A stretch of DNA of 64,000 nucleotides, taken from positions 150,057 through 214,056 of the forward strand of contig NZ_FMCS01000006.1 in assembly GCF_900091435.1 (NCBI RefSeq), given 5' to 3'. The notes under the pieces are model-generated. The model was given only the letters and a program-made list of their open reading frames with translations, was not told the DNA's origin and made no database searches. This document shows positions 25,479 to 33,875 of this stretch, piece by piece. This stretch comes from Micromonospora chaiyaphumensis (lineage in GTDB: Bacteria; Actinomycetota; Actinomycetes; Mycobacteriales; Micromonosporaceae). The position numbers were made by a program, and so were the translations under genes. Numbering within the stretch: position 1 is the first letter of the stretch; every line of letters starts with the position of its first letter.

Positions 25479-26156
25479 GTGACCACCTCCGCACCGCTCC
25501 GGCTCAAGCCGGTCGACATCGGGAAACCCCGCATGCGCGGCTGGCTGCACACCTACGCGTTCTTCGCCGCGCTGGTCTGCGGCATCGTGCTGTGCTCCAT
25601 CGCCGCCGCCCGGCCCGGCTGGGCCCCGCTGGTGAGCTGCCTGATCTACAGCCTCACCGTGTGCGGTCTCTTCGGCACCAGCGCGCTCTACCACCGCCGG
25701 GTCTGGTCGGAGCGGGGCTACCAGATCATGCGCCGGCTGGACCACTCGATGATCTTCGTGTTCATCGCCGGCACGTACACGCCGTTCTGCGCGCTGCTGC
25801 TGGACACCCGGCACGCCACGATCATGCTGAGCCTGGTGTGGGGCGGTGCGCTGGCCGGAGTGGCGGTCAAGCTGATCTGGCCGCACGCGCCGCGCTGGAT
25901 CTCCGCCCCGCTCTACCTGGCGCTCGGCTGGGTCGCGGTGACGATGCTGCCGGAGATCCTGCACGCCGGCGGCGTCACCGCCCTGGTCCTGCTGAGCGTC
26001 GGCGGGGCGATCTACAGCGTGGGCGCCGTCTTCTACGCGCTGCGCCGCCCCAACCCGTGGCCGACCGTCTTCGGCCACCACGAGTTCTTCCACGCCTGCA
26101 CGCTGGTCGCGGCCATCTGCCACCACGTCGCGATCTACTTCGCGCTGTTCGCCTGA
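25479..26156 (+). CDS. trhA: TrhA/hemolysin III (PAQR) family membrane protein
   Basis: A seven-helix membrane protein of the PAQR/hemolysin III family, about 225 aa. Three conserved histidine regions expected to bind a metal are visible: SALYHRR (helix 2), LDHSMIFVFIAGTYTPF (helix 3) and the final GHHEFFHACTLVAAICHHVAI. Members affect membrane energetics and fluidity. GTG at 25479 is chosen; a TTG two codons earlier is possible. TAACCT 8 bp upstream suggests a -10 element and a nearly leaderless message. Confidence 0.9.
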   Translation: MTTSAPLRLKPVDIGKPRMRGWLHTYAFFAALVCGIVLCSIAAARPGWAPLVSCLIYSLTVCGLFGTSALYHRRVWSERGYQIMRRLDHSMIFVFIAGTYTPFCALLLDTRHATIMLSLVWGGALAGVAVKLIWPHAPRWISAPLYLALGWVAVTMLPEILHAGGVTALVLLSVGGAIYSVGAVFYALRRPNPWPTVFGHHEFFHACTLVAAICHHVAIYFALFA

Positions 26157-26179
26157 CGCCGGTCGGCCCGGAACGCGCG

Positions 26180-26209
26180 CGAGGGCCCCGCGCCGTCGCG
26201 GGGCCCTCG
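26180..26209. terminator. convergent terminator hairpin
   Basis: A perfect 13-bp stem (CGAGGGCCCCGCG with its complement) closes loop CCGT between trhA and the facing DUF6458 gene. Confidence 0.88.
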
Positions 26210-26226
26210 ACAGTTCGTGGTGCCGG

Positions 26227-26517
26227 TCAGGCCGGGTAGCCCGAGCCCGGGCGGCGCACCTCGCGGTACTCCTCGCGCACGACCCGGTCGTCCTGCACCG
26301 GCACGACCGGCTCGGCGACGACGCGCTCCCGCACCGGGGCGGCCACCACCCGGCGGCGGCTGTTCCAGAAGTAGAGAGTGGTGATCAGGCCCGCCACCCC
26401 GGCGAGCATGAGCACCCAGCCCACCACGTTCAGGTTCAGCCATCCCAGGTTGGCGTCGATGGCGAACGCGAAGATCGCGCCGAGCGCGATGAGGAAGATG
26501 CTGGCACCGATGCCCAT
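26227..26517 (-). CDS. DUF6458-like small membrane protein, copy 1
   Basis: A 96-aa protein with two membrane helices (GIGASIFLIALGAIFAFAI and VVGWVLMLAGVAGLITTLYFW) that are separated by NLGWLNLN. A charged tail rich in Arg, Val and Glu follows. AAGGAGG precedes the ATG at 26517, so the longer upstream frame is not used. A second copy of the same type lies at 27197-27466 on the other side of the SixA-like gene. Conserved in actinobacteria; function unknown. Confidence 0.87.
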   Translation of the reverse strand: MGIGASIFLIALGAIFAFAIDANLGWLNLNVVGWVLMLAGVAGLITTLYFWNSRRRVVAAPVRERVVAEPVVPVQDDRVVREEYREVRRPGSGYPA

Positions 26518-26633
26518 GACGTCGCCTCCTTGGCGTCCTGCTGGCGTTTCCTGCCCGCCGCGGCCATGGATGAGGTAGCGGCGCACATCGACATACCCAG
26601 GCGCGGAGATCGCCAATCAGGCAAGCTGAGCGC

Positions 26634-27170
26634 ATGACGGACGGCAGGAACCAGCAGCGGACGTTGGTGCTGCTGCGACACGCCAAGGCGGAGCAGTCCC
26701 AGGAGATGCCGGACGAGGAGCGGCCGCTGACCGCGCGGGGGCACGCCGACGCGGCCGCGGCCGGTGCCTGGTTGGCCCGGCACGCACTCCTTCCCGACGT
26801 GGTGCTCTGCTCGACCGCCAAGCGGACCCGGCAGACCTGGCACGGGGTCGCGCTGGGCGCGACGGGATCCCCGCCGGAAGGGGGCCCGGCGGGGTCGGTG
26901 CCGGCGGTGCGCTACGAGCCGGCCGCGTACGACGCGCACCCGGACGCGCTGCTGGACGTGGTCCGGGCGGTCGATCCGAAGGCCGCCTACGTGCTGCTGA
27001 TCGCCCACAACCCGGGCATCTCGCTGCTGTCCGCGCTGCTCGACCCGGAGCGGGCGGATCCGGACGGGCTGCGCACCACGGACCTGGTCGTGCACCGGCC
27101 CACCACCCGCTGGGCCGAGCTGGCGCCGGGCGGGGCGCCCATCACGGGCCGGCACACCGCACGCGGCTGA
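26634..27170 (+). CDS. SixA-like histidine phosphatase
   Basis: A 178-aa branch of the histidine phosphatase (phosphoglycerate mutase) superfamily. The catalytic RHG is RHA, in LVLLRHAKAEQ (about residues 11-21), as in SixA. The second histidine lies in LLIAHNPGISLL. SixA removes phosphate from histidine in phosphotransfer proteins; the target here is unknown. It is divergent from the first DUF6458 gene and convergent with the second. Confidence 0.88.
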   Translation: MTDGRNQQRTLVLLRHAKAEQSQEMPDEERPLTARGHADAAAAGAWLARHALLPDVVLCSTAKRTRQTWHGVALGATGSPPEGGPAGSVPAVRYEPAAYDAHPDALLDVVRAVDPKAAYVLLIAHNPGISLLSALLDPERADPDGLRTTDLVVHRPTTRWAELAPGGAPITGRHTARG

Positions 27171-27192
27171 GCCCGCCGGGCGGCGGGCTCAG
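27167..27192. terminator. convergent terminator overlapping the sixA-like stop codon
   Basis: The 12-bp arms CTGAGCCCGCCG and CGGCGGGCTCAG are separated by only GG. The TGA stop lies within the left arm. Confidence 0.8.
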
Positions 27193-27196
27193 CCGG

Positions 27197-27466
27197 TCAG
27201 GACGGTGGGGCCGTGGGCGGCGGCGGATCCGGCGGCGGGGGCATCATCGCGGTCGGGTGCGAGAGCCGGTTCTCCTCCACGATGAGGGTGCGTGCCCGCT
27301 TGCGGCGGTCCTGCCAGAACCAGAGCGTGGTGAGCAGCACGCCCAGCCCGGCCAGGATGAACACCCAGCCGACCGCGCGCAGGTCGATCCACCAGACGTT
27401 GGCCCGGATGGCGAAGGTCATGATCGCGCCGAGCGCGATGAGAAAGATGGCGCTGCCAATGCCCAT
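27197..27466 (-). CDS. DUF6458-like small membrane protein, copy 2
   Basis: An 89-aa paralogue of the protein at 26227-26517. It starts MGIGSAIFLIALGAIMTFAI, uses the same WxxDLRAVGWVFILAGLGVLL layout of two helices, and ends in a Pro-rich tail (PPPPDPPPPTAPP). The two copies are alike in the helices and the loop but differ completely in the tails, so the tails probably set the partner or location. Function unknown. Confidence 0.87.
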   Translation of the reverse strand: MGIGSAIFLIALGAIMTFAIRANVWWIDLRAVGWVFILAGLGVLLTTLWFWQDRRKRARTLIVEENRLSHPTAMMPPPPDPPPPTAPPS

Positions 27467-27571
27467 GTGCGCTGCACTCCCCCGTGCGGTGGCCCTTGGG
27501 CGTGCTCCTGTCGTGGTCCACGGCGGTTACCCGCCAGGGGGCCGGCCTACCGCTACGGGGTGAAAACACGG

Positions 27572-27606
27572 CGGCGGCCGGCGAGCTGTGCGCTCGCCGG
27601 CCGCCG
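27572..27606 (-). terminator. terminator of the acyl-CoA dehydrogenase gene
   Basis: A perfect 15-bp stem (CGGCGGCCGGCGAGC with its complement) closes loop TGTGC, 30 nt past the stop of the minus-strand gene. Confidence 0.88.
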
Positions 27607-27636
27607 GTCGTCAGGGTCGAATCACCCCAGCGGGGC

Positions 27637-29493
27637 TCAGAACGCCTCCTCCGGGAGGTCCATGATCTCCAGGTCGGCGCCCTCGATGATCCGCCGGTCG
27701 GCACCGATGCGGGGCAGCACCTCGCGGGAGAAGAACCGGGCGGCGGCCACCTTGCCGGTGTAGAACGCCTTGTCGGTGGCCGAGACCTCGCCGCCGAGCG
27801 CCTTCAACGCCACGTCCGCCTGCTTCTGCAGCAGCCAGCCGACCACCAGGTCGCCGATCGCCAGCAGGAACCGGCGGCTGCTCAGGCCGACCTTGTAGAG
27901 GGCACGGGCGTCGCCGCCCTGGGCCTCGGTCAGCCAGCCCATCATCACGCCGAGGATGTTCTGGATCTCGCCGAGCGCCTTGCCGAGCGCCTGCCGCTCC
28001 TCCTTGAGCTGGCCGTTGCCGGCCTCGGAGGCGATGAACTCCTGGATCTCGCCGGCGACCGCCATGAGGGCCTTGCCGTTGTCCCGGACGATCTTGCGGA
28101 AGATCAGGTCGAGGCTCTGGATCGCGGTGGTGCCCTCGTAGAGGGTGTCGATCTTGGCGTCCCGGACGTACTGCTCCAGCGGGTAGTCCTGGAGGAAGCC
28201 GGAGCCGCCGAAGGTCTGCAGCGACTCGTGGCCGAGCAGCTCGTACGCCCGCTCCGAGCCGACGCCCTTGACCAGCGGAAGGAGCAGGTCGTTGACCCGC
28301 TTGGCCAGCTTGGTGGCCTTCTCGTCGCCGGCCGCCTCGGCGATCGCGACCTTGTCCTGCCAGCTGGCCGTGTAGCAGACCAGCGCGCGCAGGCCCTCGG
28401 CGTACGACTTCTGCATGAGCAGCGAGCGGCGCACGTCCGGGTGGTGGGTGATGGTCACCCGCGGGGCGGTCTTGTCGGTCTGCTGGACCAGGTCGGCGCC
28501 CTGCACCCGGTTCTTGGCGTACTCCAGCGCGTTCAGGTAGCCGGTGGAGAGGGTGGCGATCGCCTTGGTGCCGACCATCATCCGGGCGTACTCGATGATC
28601 ATGAACATCTGCCGGATGCCGTCGTGCTTCTCGCCGAGCAGCCAACCCTTGGCCGGCACGCCGTGCTCGCCGAAGGTCACCTCGCAGGTGTTGGAGACCT
28701 TCAGGCCCATCTTGTGCTCGACGTTGGTGGCGAAGACGCCGTTGCGCTCGCCCAGCTCGCCGGTCTCCTCGTCGAAGTGGAACTTCGGCACGACGAAGAG
28801 GGACAGGCCCTTGGTGCCCGGGCCACCGGCACCCTCGACGCCGACCGGGCGGGCCAGCACGTAGTGGACGATGTTGTCGGTGAGGTCGTGCTCGCCGGAG
28901 GTGATGAAGCGCTTGACGCCCTCGATGTGCCAGGAGCCGTCCGGCTGCGGGATGGCGCGGGTGCGGCCGGCGCCGACGTCCGAGCCGGCGTCCGGCTCGG
29001 TCAGCACCATGGTCGAGCCCCACTGCTTCTCGATGAAGAGCCGGGCCCACTTCTTCTGCTGCTCGGTGCCCTCGACGTGCAGCACGTGCGCGAAGGACGG
29101 GCCGGAGGCGTACATCCAGATCGGAGCGTTGGAGCCGAGCACCAGCTCGGCGAGCGACCACCAGAGGGCGCGGGGGGCGTTGGTGCCGCCGAGGGCCTCC
29201 GGCAGGTCCAGCCGCCAGAACTCGGAGTCCATGAACGCCTGGTAGGACTTCTTGAACGACTCCGGCAGCGGCGCGGTGTGCGTCGCGGGGTCGAAGACCG
29301 GCGGGTTGCGGTCGCTGTCCGAGTAGCTGGCGGCCAGGTCCTCGCGGGCCAGGCGGTCGACCTCGGAGAGGAAGCTACGGGCGGTGTCGACGTCCAGGTC
29401 CGTGTACGGCTCCTGGCCGAACGTCCGGTCCGCCCCGAAGACCTCGAAGAGGTTGAACTCGAGGTCCCGAAGGTTGCTCTTGTAGTGGGTCAT
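27637..29493 (-). CDS. acyl-CoA dehydrogenase (long FadE type)
   Basis: A 618-aa acyl-CoA dehydrogenase of the long subfamily, with an extra C-terminal domain (total about 600 aa). Family motifs are ALWWSLAELVLGSNAPIWMY, the FAD/substrate motif MVLTEPDAGSDVGAGRT, and YARMMVGTKAIATLSTGYLNAL. The region GHESLQTFGGSGFLQDYPLEQYVRD precedes the catalytic end of the core. It performs FAD-dependent alpha,beta-oxidation of acyl-CoA in fatty acid degradation. Its leader contains a palindrome (29521-29536) near a TAATAC -10 element, so repression by a TetR-type fatty-acid regulator is likely. Exact chain-length preference unknown. Confidence 0.93.
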   Translation of the reverse strand: MTHYKSNLRDLEFNLFEVFGADRTFGQEPYTDLDVDTARSFLSEVDRLAREDLAASYSDSDRNPPVFDPATHTAPLPESFKKSYQAFMDSEFWRLDLPEALGGTNAPRALWWSLAELVLGSNAPIWMYASGPSFAHVLHVEGTEQQKKWARLFIEKQWGSTMVLTEPDAGSDVGAGRTRAIPQPDGSWHIEGVKRFITSGEHDLTDNIVHYVLARPVGVEGAGGPGTKGLSLFVVPKFHFDEETGELGERNGVFATNVEHKMGLKVSNTCEVTFGEHGVPAKGWLLGEKHDGIRQMFMIIEYARMMVGTKAIATLSTGYLNALEYAKNRVQGADLVQQTDKTAPRVTITHHPDVRRSLLMQKSYAEGLRALVCYTASWQDKVAIAEAAGDEKATKLAKRVNDLLLPLVKGVGSERAYELLGHESLQTFGGSGFLQDYPLEQYVRDAKIDTLYEGTTAIQSLDLIFRKIVRDNGKALMAVAGEIQEFIASEAGNGQLKEERQALGKALGEIQNILGVMMGWLTEAQGGDARALYKVGLSSRRFLLAIGDLVVGWLLQKQADVALKALGGEVSATDKAFYTGKVAAARFFSREVLPRIGADRRIIEGADLEIMDLPEEAF

Positions 29494-29520
29494 GCTCGCT
29501 GGCCCCGCTTCCGGACAGGT

Positions 29521-29536
29521 GTTACCGATCAGTAAC
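29521..29536. promoter_or_regulatory. operator-like palindrome in the acyl-CoA dehydrogenase leader
   Basis: GTTAC-CGATCA-GTAAC, with 5-bp perfect outer arms and GATC at the centre, lies 28 bp before the start codon. It is just downstream of a minus-strand TAATAC -10 element (29545-29550). Position fits repression. Confidence 0.65.
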
Positions 29537-29632
29537 TCCAGACTGTATTACTCGCGGGTAGCCAACGACAAGCCGATCTCCGAAGTGACAGCGATTACAC
29601 ACTTCCGGTTCACCCGATGGTGGCCCGGCCAC

Positions 29633-30760
29633 TCAGCTCTCGGCCGCGCCGACCTCCCAGCTCGGCACGGGCGCCGCCGTGGCGCTGCGCGGCCCGGTGT
29701 ATTCCATGAGCACCAGCGCGATGTCGTCGTCCAGCCGGCCGTGCACCCACTCGACAAGGGCGGTCTCCAGCGAGGCCAGACCGTCGGCGACCGTCCCGTG
29801 GCCGAGCAGCCGCCAGGCCCGGTCGGCCGTCGGGAAGAACTCCCCGTCCCGGCGCGCCTCGCCCAGCCCGTCGGTGAACAGCAGCAGCCGGTCGCCCGGC
29901 TCCAGCCGCTCCACCCGGGGCCGGACCACCGGCATGAAACCGAGGGGCGGCGCGGGCGCCGGCGGTTCGAGCGGGATGACCGCGCCCCGGCGCAGCAGCA
30001 GCGGTGGCGGGTGGCCGCAGTTGACGATGGTGAGGGTGCCGCCCCGCTCCTCGACCAGCGCGGCGGTGACGAAGTCCTCGTCGCCGGCGTTGCGGGCCAC
30101 CGCCCGGTCCAGGTCGGTCACCACCGCCCGCAGGTCCGCCCGCTCGTACGCCACGTGGCGGTAGGAGCCCAGCACGATGCTGGCCAGGCGCACCGCCTCC
30201 AGGCCCTTGCCGCGCACATCGCCGATGATCATGCGAACGCCGTACGGGGTGTCCATGGCCTCGTACAGGTCGCCGCCGATCTCGGCGGTCGCCGTCGACG
30301 AGATGTAGCGGGCGGCCACGGCCAGGGTGCCGACCTGCGGGCCGAGCGACCGCAGCACCGCCTGCTGGGCCACCGAGGCGAGCCGGGACAGCTCCGCGAT
30401 CCGCTCGGACTGGCGCTGGCGGACCGCCGCCACCGCGCCGGCGATCGCGGTGGCCAGCGCGATGCCGGCGACGTTGACCGCGGTGACCAGCGACATCGTC
30501 TGCTCGGCGAGGGCGAACGCGGCCCCGATCCCGGTGGCGAGCAGGCCCACCCCGAGCACCACCCGCCAGGACGCGAGCGCGGCGGCGAGGAACGGGGCGG
30601 CCACCATGAGCGCGATGTAGTGGGCCGGGCGCCCGTCGGCCAGCTCGACGGCGGAGACGATCGCGAGCAGCGCGAGGGCCGCGCCGAGGCCGGCGCGGGA
30701 TCCGGGGCTCAGCGGGCCGTGGCCCGACTGGAAGGGTTGCGTGCGTACACCGGACAGCAT
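29633..30760 (-). CDS. membrane-anchored SpoIIE/RsbU-type PP2C phosphatase
   Basis: About 375 aa. The first 130 residues hold four or five membrane helices (for example AALALLAIVSAVELADG and VGLLATGIGAAFALA). The cytoplasmic SpoIIE domain follows. Metal-site motifs are GGDLYEAMDTPYGVRMIIGDVRGKG, VNCGHPPPLLL and LLLFTDGLGEARR. Such phosphatases dephosphorylate anti-anti-sigma factors in partner-switching pathways; no partner is encoded nearby. The start is uncertain: ATG 30760 is given, but the frame extends to GTG 30856, only 4 nt from the stop of the upstream RlpA-like gene, so an operon is possible. Confidence 0.88.
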   Translation of the reverse strand: MLSGVRTQPFQSGHGPLSPGSRAGLGAALALLAIVSAVELADGRPAHYIALMVAAPFLAAALASWRVVLGVGLLATGIGAAFALAEQTMSLVTAVNVAGIALATAIAGAVAAVRQRQSERIAELSRLASVAQQAVLRSLGPQVGTLAVAARYISSTATAEIGGDLYEAMDTPYGVRMIIGDVRGKGLEAVRLASIVLGSYRHVAYERADLRAVVTDLDRAVARNAGDEDFVTAALVEERGGTLTIVNCGHPPPLLLRRGAVIPLEPPAPAPPLGFMPVVRPRVERLEPGDRLLLFTDGLGEARRDGEFFPTADRAWRLLGHGTVADGLASLETALVEWVHGRLDDDIALVLMEYTGPRSATAAPVPSWEVGAAES

Positions 30761-30860
30761 GCCTGATGGACGTGAACGGGTGAATGAACCTGGCCCGTCG
30801 TCCGAGGATGTTCTGGCCGGCCGGATCCCGCCGCCGGCCCGATCGCCGCCGGCCACCCGG

Positions 30861-31478
30861 TCAGCCGAGGACCTCGTACCTGACGGTCAGCTCGCCGAGG
30901 TCGGTCGAGGCGATCGCGGCGAAGGCGGCCCGGGACAGGTCGATGCACCGGCCGTCGATGTACGGCCCGCGGTCGTTGATCCGGACCACGACCGACTTGC
31001 CGTTGGCCGGGTTGGTCACCCGGACCTTCGTGTTGAACGGCAGGGTCTTGTGCGCGGCGGTCAGGGCGTCCGGGTTGAACGTCTCGCCGTTCGCGGTCAT
31101 CTGCCCCTCGTCATAGAAGGACGCGCCGCAGGAACCGCTGTCGACGACCTTCGCGGCGGTGGTGGTCTTCTTCGCGGTCGGCTTCGGGCTGGCGGTCCGG
31201 GTCTTGCTCCGGGACGCCGCCTGGGTCCGGGTCGCCGTCGGGCTCGGGGTGGCCTTCGGCGAGGGGCTGAGGCTCGGCGAGGCGGAGGGGGACGCCGACG
31301 TGGGGGCGAGGGTGCTGGGCAGGGCCTCGACGGCGGCCGGCTCGGCGGCGGGCTCGGCGGAGGTGAGCTGGACCGCGCCGACAGTGCCGCCGATGGCGAG
31401 CACCACGCCGACGGCCGCGGTGGCGGCGATGCCGGCCGGCGAGGAGAACTTGCGGGTACGAAGGTGCCTACCAGCCAC
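30861..31478 (-). CDS. RlpA-like double-psi beta-barrel secreted protein
   Basis: About 205 aa: a signal-anchor (AGIAATAAVGVVLAIGGTVGAV), a Ser/Pro/Thr/Lys-rich linker of about 85 residues, and a C-terminal RlpA/DPBB domain (CGASFYDEGQMTANGETFNP through VRINDRGPYIDGRCIDLS). RlpA proteins bind or cleave denuded peptidoglycan glycans. The GTG at 31478 is chosen, with AAAGGA 7 nt before it; a TTG at 31505 would add nine residues. The conserved Asp and the RGP segment typical of the barrel are present. The linker would cross the cell wall. Confidence 0.88.
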   Translation of the reverse strand: MAGRHLRTRKFSSPAGIAATAAVGVVLAIGGTVGAVQLTSAEPAAEPAAVEALPSTLAPTSASPSASPSLSPSPKATPSPTATRTQAASRSKTRTASPKPTAKKTTTAAKVVDSGSCGASFYDEGQMTANGETFNPDALTAAHKTLPFNTKVRVTNPANGKSVVVRINDRGPYIDGRCIDLSRAAFAAIASTDLGELTVRYEVLG

Positions 31479-31675
31479 CGCCCGGTCCTTTCGTCTGCGG
31501 AACAAACCGGCTCGGACCGTAACGAGAGAAGCACTTCGGAAGTCAACGTGATCATGGTGCTATGCCCGCATTTACCCTGGTACGTGTAGCCGATCAAGCG
31601 AGCAGCCCTCCTCCGAACGACGGAAGGAGCGCTGGCCGGAGCCGGTGCGGCCGCGCCTGGCCTCGGTGCACCAGG

Positions 31676-32230
31676 ATGGAGGGCGTGCTGAGCCGACGCC
31701 TGGTCGAGCTGTTCCGCTGGGTCGATCCCGGCCCCGCGAGCAGCCACCTGGTCAGCGACCTCTCCGGCTGGTGGCGGGATCCGGAGGTGCTGGCCACGGT
31801 CGGACCCGCCCTGGCCGGCCTCTTCCCGGCCGCCCGGCCGACCGTCGTGATCTCCCCCGAGGTGACCGGGCTGCTGCTCGGCCCGCTGGTCGCGGTGGCC
31901 GCCGGCGCCGGGTTCCTGCCGGCGTACAAGGACGGTGGGGAGCGGCGCCGGGTCGGGCCGATGCGCTGGGCCGGGACGCCCCCGGACTACCGGGGCCGGC
32001 AGCTCCGGGTCGGCGTGGACGCCCGCCGCCTCGGGCCCGGCGACCGGGTGCTGCTGGCCGACGACTGGGTGGCCACCGGGGCGCAACTCGACGCGCTGCG
32101 CCGGCTGGTGGAGGACAGCGGGGCCGAGTTCGTGGGTACGGCCGCGCTCGTCGCCACCTGTCCGGCGCCGGTCGCCGAGCGGCTCCGGCTGCGTGCCCTG
32201 CTCACCGGGGAGCAGTTGCCCGAGGGTTGA
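31676..32230 (+). CDS. phosphoribosyltransferase-like protein
   Basis: About 184 aa. The PRPP loop is DRVLLADDWVATGAQ (near residue 120), with hydrophobic residues, two Asp and TGAQ in place of the usual TGxT. VISPEVTGLLLGPLVA before it resembles the substrate-side strand and loop of adenine/orotate phosphoribosyltransferases. The base or acceptor is unknown. The start is uncertain: ATG 31676 or GTG 31685, the latter very close to GGAGGG; the frame stays open to 31562. Confidence 0.75.
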   Translation: MEGVLSRRLVELFRWVDPGPASSHLVSDLSGWWRDPEVLATVGPALAGLFPAARPTVVISPEVTGLLLGPLVAVAAGAGFLPAYKDGGERRRVGPMRWAGTPPDYRGRQLRVGVDARRLGPGDRVLLADDWVATGAQLDALRRLVEDSGAEFVGTAALVATCPAPVAERLRLRALLTGEQLPEG

Positions 32231-32263
32231 CCTCAAGGGCGCTTCAACTCCGAGGATCGGCGC

Positions 32264-33283
32264 ATGGACGACGGCATCCTGGACGAGGCGTACCAACGGC
32301 TGCACCGCACCGGCCCGGAATACGAGGGCTGGCTCTCCAACCACGGACCCATGGCGGTCGAGGCGCTGGTCCGCCACGGCCACGGCGCCCGGGTGCACCG
32401 CTGGCTGGACGACTACCTGCGCCGGCTGGACGAGCTGCCGCGCGGGCTGCGGCCGATCGACGACTGGCGGGCCGCGCTGGGCGACCCGAAACGGGCCGGC
32501 GACTGGCTCGCCCACTTCGACCGGGAACTGCGCGACCGTTCCTGGCACGACGTGCTCGGCGACTGGTGGCCGCGGCTGCTGCCGGGCATCGCGGCCGGGG
32601 CCACCCACGGGGTGATCCGGGTCGGGCACGCGGTCCGGGTGCTGCGTACCGACGGGGAGAACCCGCAGCGGCTGCACGAGTTGGGCCAGGCGCTCGGCTA
32701 CTGGGCCGCGCGCTGGCAGCCCGTGCCCGGCGCCGGCCCGCTCACCGGGCGGTCCGACGTGCCGACCGCGCTCGCGGCGGTGCCCCGGCTGCCGGCGCAG
32801 ACCGGCGGGATCCGGGACCGGCTGGGCCGGCTGCCCGACCTGCCCGGGTGGTCCGACGCGACCGCGGCGCTGCGCTCACCCGCCGATCCCGCCGGGGCCG
32901 AGCGGACCCTCACCGAACTGGTGCACCGGACCGCCCTGGACTACCTGCGGTTCGGACACGGCAATCCGGTCATGCTGGTGCACGCGGTGACCGCGCCGAC
33001 CGCGGTGCTGCGTACCCTGCCGGCCCTGGACCGGGCGCTCTGGACGCCGAGCGTCGCCGCCGCCTGGTCGGCCACGGCCGCCGTGACGTCGGTGTACGCC
33101 CCACCCACGCCGGCCCCAGCACCCGCGGTGGCGGAACGGGAGCCGGCGGAGGTGTTCGCCCGGGCGGCGCGGCACGGGGACGCGCACGTGGTGAAGCTGG
33201 CCGACGCCGTGCTGGAGGCGCACGCGGCGACCGGCGACGCCCGGGTGCTGGCTGCCGCCGGCTACGCCGGCCAGCTCATCTGA
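32264..33283 (+). CDS. questin oxidase-like (DUF4243) protein
   Basis: A 339-aa protein of the family named after fungal questin oxidase, a Baeyer-Villiger enzyme that opens anthraquinones. Family segments are LSNHGPMAVEALVRHGHG (residues about 24-41), GDWWPRLLPGIAAGATHGVIRVGHAVR (about 100-126; two conserved His) and HAVTAPTAVL. In bacteria the natural substrate is not established. It lies 33 nt after the phosphoribosyltransferase-like gene and overlaps the convergent hydrolase gene by 22 bp. Confidence 0.8.
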   Translation: MDDGILDEAYQRLHRTGPEYEGWLSNHGPMAVEALVRHGHGARVHRWLDDYLRRLDELPRGLRPIDDWRAALGDPKRAGDWLAHFDRELRDRSWHDVLGDWWPRLLPGIAAGATHGVIRVGHAVRVLRTDGENPQRLHELGQALGYWAARWQPVPGAGPLTGRSDVPTALAAVPRLPAQTGGIRDRLGRLPDLPGWSDATAALRSPADPAGAERTLTELVHRTALDYLRFGHGNPVMLVHAVTAPTAVLRTLPALDRALWTPSVAAAWSATAAVTSVYAPPTPAPAPAVAEREPAEVFARAARHGDAHVVKLADAVLEAHAATGDARVLAAAGYAGQLI

Positions 33284-33789
33284 ACGAAGTCCTCGACGGC
33301 GGTGCAGACCCGGCCCAGCGCCTCGGCGGACCGCGCCAGCGGGCCGGGCACCAGCATCGAGTGGTCGGCGTCCGGCACCTCCAGCACGTGCGGGCTGAGC
33401 CGGCGGGCGGTCTCGCCCTGCCACGACGGGTCGGCGGTCCCGCCGACCAGCAGGCGGGGGGCGCTCGCCCGGCCCAGCCCGTCCACCACGTCCGGGTTGT
33501 TGAGCAGCGGGGTCAGCCAGACCGCGCGCAGCCCACGGTCGGCGGCGAGTGGGGTGGCGAAGCTGCCCAGCGACTTGCCGACCAGCAGGTCGACCTCGTC
33601 GAGCACCGGGACGACCTGCTCGGCCACCCACTCCGGGGCCCGGTCGATGCGCAGGTCGCGAGGCACCTGCCAGGTCACCTCGTGCACCTCGAAGCCGAGG
33701 CGGCGCAGCGCCTCCCCCACGTACGCGAAGAGTGGAGCCCGGGTGTCGTAACCCCGGCCCGGCACCAGCACCGCCCGTCGATCCGCCAT
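33262..33789 (-). CDS. small alpha/beta-hydrolase
   Basis: About 175 aa, a compact alpha/beta-hydrolase. The nucleophile elbow reads GKSLGSFA (in place of GxSxG), and the catalytic His lies in PDADHSMLVPGP near the end; an acid is plausible in GGTADPSW. The N-terminal strand begins RRAVLVPGRGYDTRAP. The ATG at 33789 is chosen; a GTG three codons earlier is possible. Its last 22 bp overlap the end of the questin-oxidase-like gene in convergent orientation. Substrate unknown. Confidence 0.78.
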   Translation of the reverse strand: MADRRAVLVPGRGYDTRAPLFAYVGEALRRLGFEVHEVTWQVPRDLRIDRAPEWVAEQVVPVLDEVDLLVGKSLGSFATPLAADRGLRAVWLTPLLNNPDVVDGLGRASAPRLLVGGTADPSWQGETARRLSPHVLEVPDADHSMLVPGPLARSAEALGRVCTAVEDFVQMSWPA

Positions 33790-33875
33790 GCCGACCACGC
33801 TAGTCCCGCCGAGGGGTCCGTGGGGGCGGCCGAAATCCCGCGACGGGCCGGCGGCCGGCGGTTAGCCTCGGCAGG

